Positions 5,517 to 7,544 of a stretch of DNA of 7,544 nt are shown here, one piece after another. The translations under genes were made by a program, and so were the position numbers. The stretch is from Motiliproteus sp047622605. Its GTDB lineage: Bacteria; Pseudomonadota; Gammaproteobacteria; Pseudomonadales; Balneatricaceae. The stretch lies in the NCBI GenBank assembly GCA_047622605.1, contig JBLHND010000174.1, positions 1 through 7,544 on the forward strand, in the 5' to 3' direction. Each line of letters begins with the position of its first letter. Position 1 is the stretch's first letter. The notes below the pieces were generated by a model. That model was not told the DNA's origin, searched no databases, and worked only from the letters and a program-made list of their open reading frames with translations.

Positions 5517-5525
5517 TGCTATGAT
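5517..5525 (+). promoter_or_regulatory. Candidate extended -10 promoter of thrS
   Basis: TGCTATGAT contains the extended TGn element followed by TATGAT (5 of 6 to TATAAT). No -35 is properly spaced, as TTGTCC at 5492-5497 is 22 bp away, but extended -10 promoters can do without one. It would give a leader of about 50 nt. A rival is TTGTGC 5446-5451 / TAGAAT 5469-5474 with 17-bp spacing, which has a poor -35. In the leader, AGTGG (5539-5543) can pair with CCACT (5560-5564) just ahead of the ribosome-binding site, but I see no convincing tRNA-like operator. Confidence 0.42.
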
Positions 5526-5582
5526 TTTGTTCACCTTAAGTGGCCTTTGGTAGGGGTCACCACTGAGAAAAAAGGATTCGAA

Positions 5583-7508
5583 ATGCCTGTTATTACTCTC
5601 CCCGACGGCAGTACTCGTCAATTCGACCATGCCGTCAGCGTGCATGATGTTGCAGCGTCCATCGGTGCAGGCCTGGCTAAGGCCGCTCTGGCGGGCCGGG
5701 TCGATGGCGTGCTAGTCGATACCAGTCATCAACTGGACCAAGATTGCCAGCTCTCGATCATTACCATCCGCGATGATGAAGGGCTCGAGGTGGTGCGCCA
5801 CTCGGGTGCGCATCTGATGGCTATGGCTGTTCAGGCGCTATTTCCTGGGGTTCAGGTCACCATAGGTCCGGTGATTGAAAACGGCTTCTATTACGATTTT
5901 GCCTACGAGCGTGGTTTTACCCCCGAGGATTTGCAAGCGATCGAAGTTAAGATGACTGAGCTGGTCAAGGCCGATCTGAAGGTGACTCGCTCACTGATGA
6001 CCCGGGATGAGGCGGTCGCGTTCTTTAAGGCTAAGGGCGAGAGCTACAAGGTAGAGCTGATCGAAGCGATCCCGAGTAATGAGCCGCTGTCTTTTTACCA
6101 GCAGGGTGAGTTTATCGATCTCTGTCGAGGGCCGCATGTGCCGAGCACCGGCCATATCAAGGCGTTCAAGGTGATGAAGGTCGCGGGCGCTTACTGGCGC
6201 GGCGATTCAAACAACGAGATGTTACAGCGTATCTACGGGACCGCCTGGGGTGATAAGAAGGCACTTAAAGCCTATCTGTATCGCCTGGAAGAAGCGGAGA
6301 AGCGTGATCATCGCAAGATCGGCAAGCGTCTGAATCTGTTTCATACCCAGGAAGAAGCGCCGGGGATGGTGTTTTGGCATCCGGACGGTTGGACCATCTA
6401 CCAGACCATCGAGCAGTACATGCGTGCCGTACTGACGAAGCATGATTACCAAGAGATCAAGACCCCGCAACTGGTCGATCGGGTGCTCTGGGAGCGTTCG
6501 GGTCACTGGGATAAGTTCAGCGAGATGATGTTTACCACCCATTCTGAAAATCGGGATTACGCGGTTAAGCCCATGAACTGTCCCTGCCATGTGCAGGTGT
6601 TCAATCAGGGGCTGCGCAGCTACCGCGATCTGCCGCTGCGCCTGGCGGAGTTCGGATCCTGTCATCGGAATGAGCCCTCAGGCACCCTGCATGGCTTGAT
6701 GCGGGTGCGTGGCTTTACCCAGGATGATGCGCATATCTTCTGCAGTGAAAACCAGATTCAGGACGAGGTCGCCAGTTTTATCGACTTGCTATATGCGGTC
6801 TACAGTGACTTTGGGTTCAGCGATATTATTCTCAAGCTATCGACGCGCCCTGAGAAGCGGGTAGGCAGTGATGAAGTTTGGGATAAGGCAGAGAAGTCAT
6901 TAGCAGCGGCTCTGGACAGCAAGGGTCTACCCTGGGAGTTGTTGCCGGGTGAGGGTGCTTTTTACGGTCCTAAGATTGAGTTTTCACTCAAGGACTGTCT
7001 GGGTCGGGTATGGCAGTGTGGTACCATTCAGGTCGATTTCTCGATGCCTGGTCGGCTCGATGCGCAGTTTGTCAACGAGACGGGTGAGCGTGAAACGCCG
7101 GTGATGTTGCATCGGGCGATCCTCGGCTCGTTTGAGCGTTTTATCGGTATCCTTATCGAAAACTACGCAGGGGCGATGCCAGCCTGGTTATCGCCCTTAC
7201 AGGCGATCGTTCTCAATATTACCGACAATCAAGCCGATTTTTGTAAAGAAATCGAACAAACTCTGAAAGATAGTGGATTTAGAGCCCGTGCGGACTTGAG
7301 AAACGAGAAGATCGGCTTTAAAATCCGTGAACACACAATTTACAAGGTTCCTTATCTACTCGTCGTAGGGGATAAGGAAGTTGAATCTAAGACCGTGACC
7401 GTACGACGCAGAACCGGTGAAGATCTCGGTTCTATGTCCATTGCTGCCTTTGTCGAGTTATTGGCGCAGGACATTGCACACAAAGGTCAGGTCGAACAGG
7501 AGAACTAA
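5583..7508 (+). CDS. thrS: Threonyl-tRNA synthetase
   Basis: Charges tRNA-Thr with threonine in the cytoplasm. The 641-aa protein matches the full bacterial architecture and length (642 in E. coli). Domains are an N-terminal TGS domain (1-60), an editing domain with H73-x3-H77 and C181/H185 that clears Ser-tRNA-Thr, a class II core (about 243-535), and an anticodon-binding domain (about 536-635). Zinc ligands are C333 (MNCPCH), H384 (DDAHIF) and H510 (MLHRAI). Motif 2 arginine is R362 (CHRNEPSG) and motif 3 arginine is R519 (GSFERF). No key residue is missing. ATG at 5583 is preferred over the in-frame ATG at 5508 because AAAGGA (5571-5576) lies 6 nt before it and the TGS domain starts there. 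infC follows 3 nt after the stop, the conserved thrS-infC order. Confidence 0.98.
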   Translation: MPVITLPDGSTRQFDHAVSVHDVAASIGAGLAKAALAGRVDGVLVDTSHQLDQDCQLSIITIRDDEGLEVVRHSGAHLMAMAVQALFPGVQVTIGPVIENGFYYDFAYERGFTPEDLQAIEVKMTELVKADLKVTRSLMTRDEAVAFFKAKGESYKVELIEAIPSNEPLSFYQQGEFIDLCRGPHVPSTGHIKAFKVMKVAGAYWRGDSNNEMLQRIYGTAWGDKKALKAYLYRLEEAEKRDHRKIGKRLNLFHTQEEAPGMVFWHPDGWTIYQTIEQYMRAVLTKHDYQEIKTPQLVDRVLWERSGHWDKFSEMMFTTHSENRDYAVKPMNCPCHVQVFNQGLRSYRDLPLRLAEFGSCHRNEPSGTLHGLMRVRGFTQDDAHIFCSENQIQDEVASFIDLLYAVYSDFGFSDIILKLSTRPEKRVGSDEVWDKAEKSLAAALDSKGLPWELLPGEGAFYGPKIEFSLKDCLGRVWQCGTIQVDFSMPGRLDAQFVNETGERETPVMLHRAILGSFERFIGILIENYAGAMPAWLSPLQAIVLNITDNQADFCKEIEQTLKDSGFRARADLRNEKIGFKIREHTIYKVPYLLVVGDKEVESKTVTVRRRTGEDLGSMSIAAFVELLAQDIAHKGQVEQEN

Positions 7509-7511
7509 ACG

Positions 7512-7544
7512 ATTAAAAAAAATAGCAAGGGCGCGAGCAAAAAA
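7512..7544 (+). CDS. infC: Translation initiation factor IF-3, first 11 codons (runs off the window edge), ATT start
   Basis: Directly after the thrS stop, ATT at 7512-7514 opens a frame to the window end reading (M)KKNSKGASKK, a lysine-rich N-terminus of the kind that varies among IF-3 proteins. AGGAG (7498-7502) lies 9 nt upstream, inside the thrS end. No ATG, GTG or TTG is available in this stretch. infC almost always follows thrS in gammaproteobacteria, and its AUU start is the known basis of IF-3 autoregulation, because IF-3 rejects non-canonical start codons. The diagnostic IF-3 core lies outside the window, so the call depends on context and the start codon. Confidence 0.75.
   Translation, partial: MKKNSKGASKK

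Noticed and set aside
5508..5582. In-frame ATG 75 nt upstream of the thrS start
   Set aside because: The extension is not part of the ThrRS TGS domain. The AAAGGA-preceded ATG at 5583 gives the standard length.

Overview
The window looks like chromosomal DNA of a gammaproteobacterium. The evidence is a PilA-type IVa pilin divergent from what appears to be the start of pilB, a proteobacterial lutABC (lldEFG) lactate-oxidation operon with a FadR-subfamily GntR regulator, and the thrS-infC junction in which infC appears to begin with ATT. Genus cannot be read from the sequence. A free-living or symbiotic sulfur-oxidiser-type gammaproteobacterium would fit, but that is only an impression.

Layout. 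Positions 1-58 (minus) hold the first 19 codons of a probable pilB. Positions 59-297 are the divergent pilB/pilA control region, with a sigma70-like promoter and a 5'-leader hairpin. Positions 298-753 (plus) are pilA, followed by a long hairpin and a textbook terminator (761-833). Positions 1005-1379 (plus) encode a small single-span membrane protein of unknown function. A 75-bp palindromic REP/MITE-like element (1388-1462) separates it from the convergent lut operon. Positions 4544-1479 (minus) are lutA, lutB and lutC, packed with gaps of 1-2 nt. The 3' end of lutA carries eleven 12-bp tandem repeats that add an Asn/Ser/Asp-rich tail. Positions 4545-4706 are a divergent control region with two TGGTnnnACCA-type operator candidates. 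Positions 4707-5414 (plus) are the GntR/FCD regulator. A second copy of the 18-bp palindrome lies at 5422-5439. Positions 5583-7508 (plus) are thrS, and 7512-7544 are the first 11 codons of infC.

How the parts work together. LutA, LutB and LutC are expected to form the cytoplasmic iron-sulfur L-lactate dehydrogenase complex that converts L-lactate to pyruvate. The divergent GntR protein is the likely lactate-responsive repressor of both directions. No lactate permease and no D-lactate dehydrogenase lies in the window. The pilus genes and thrS-infC are unrelated housekeeping or surface loci flanking this catabolic island.

No wholly new system is evident. The points most worth a second look are the repeat-expanded LutA tail, the operator pair in the divergent promoter, the shared palindrome at two gene ends, the ATT start of infC, and the orphan membrane protein.
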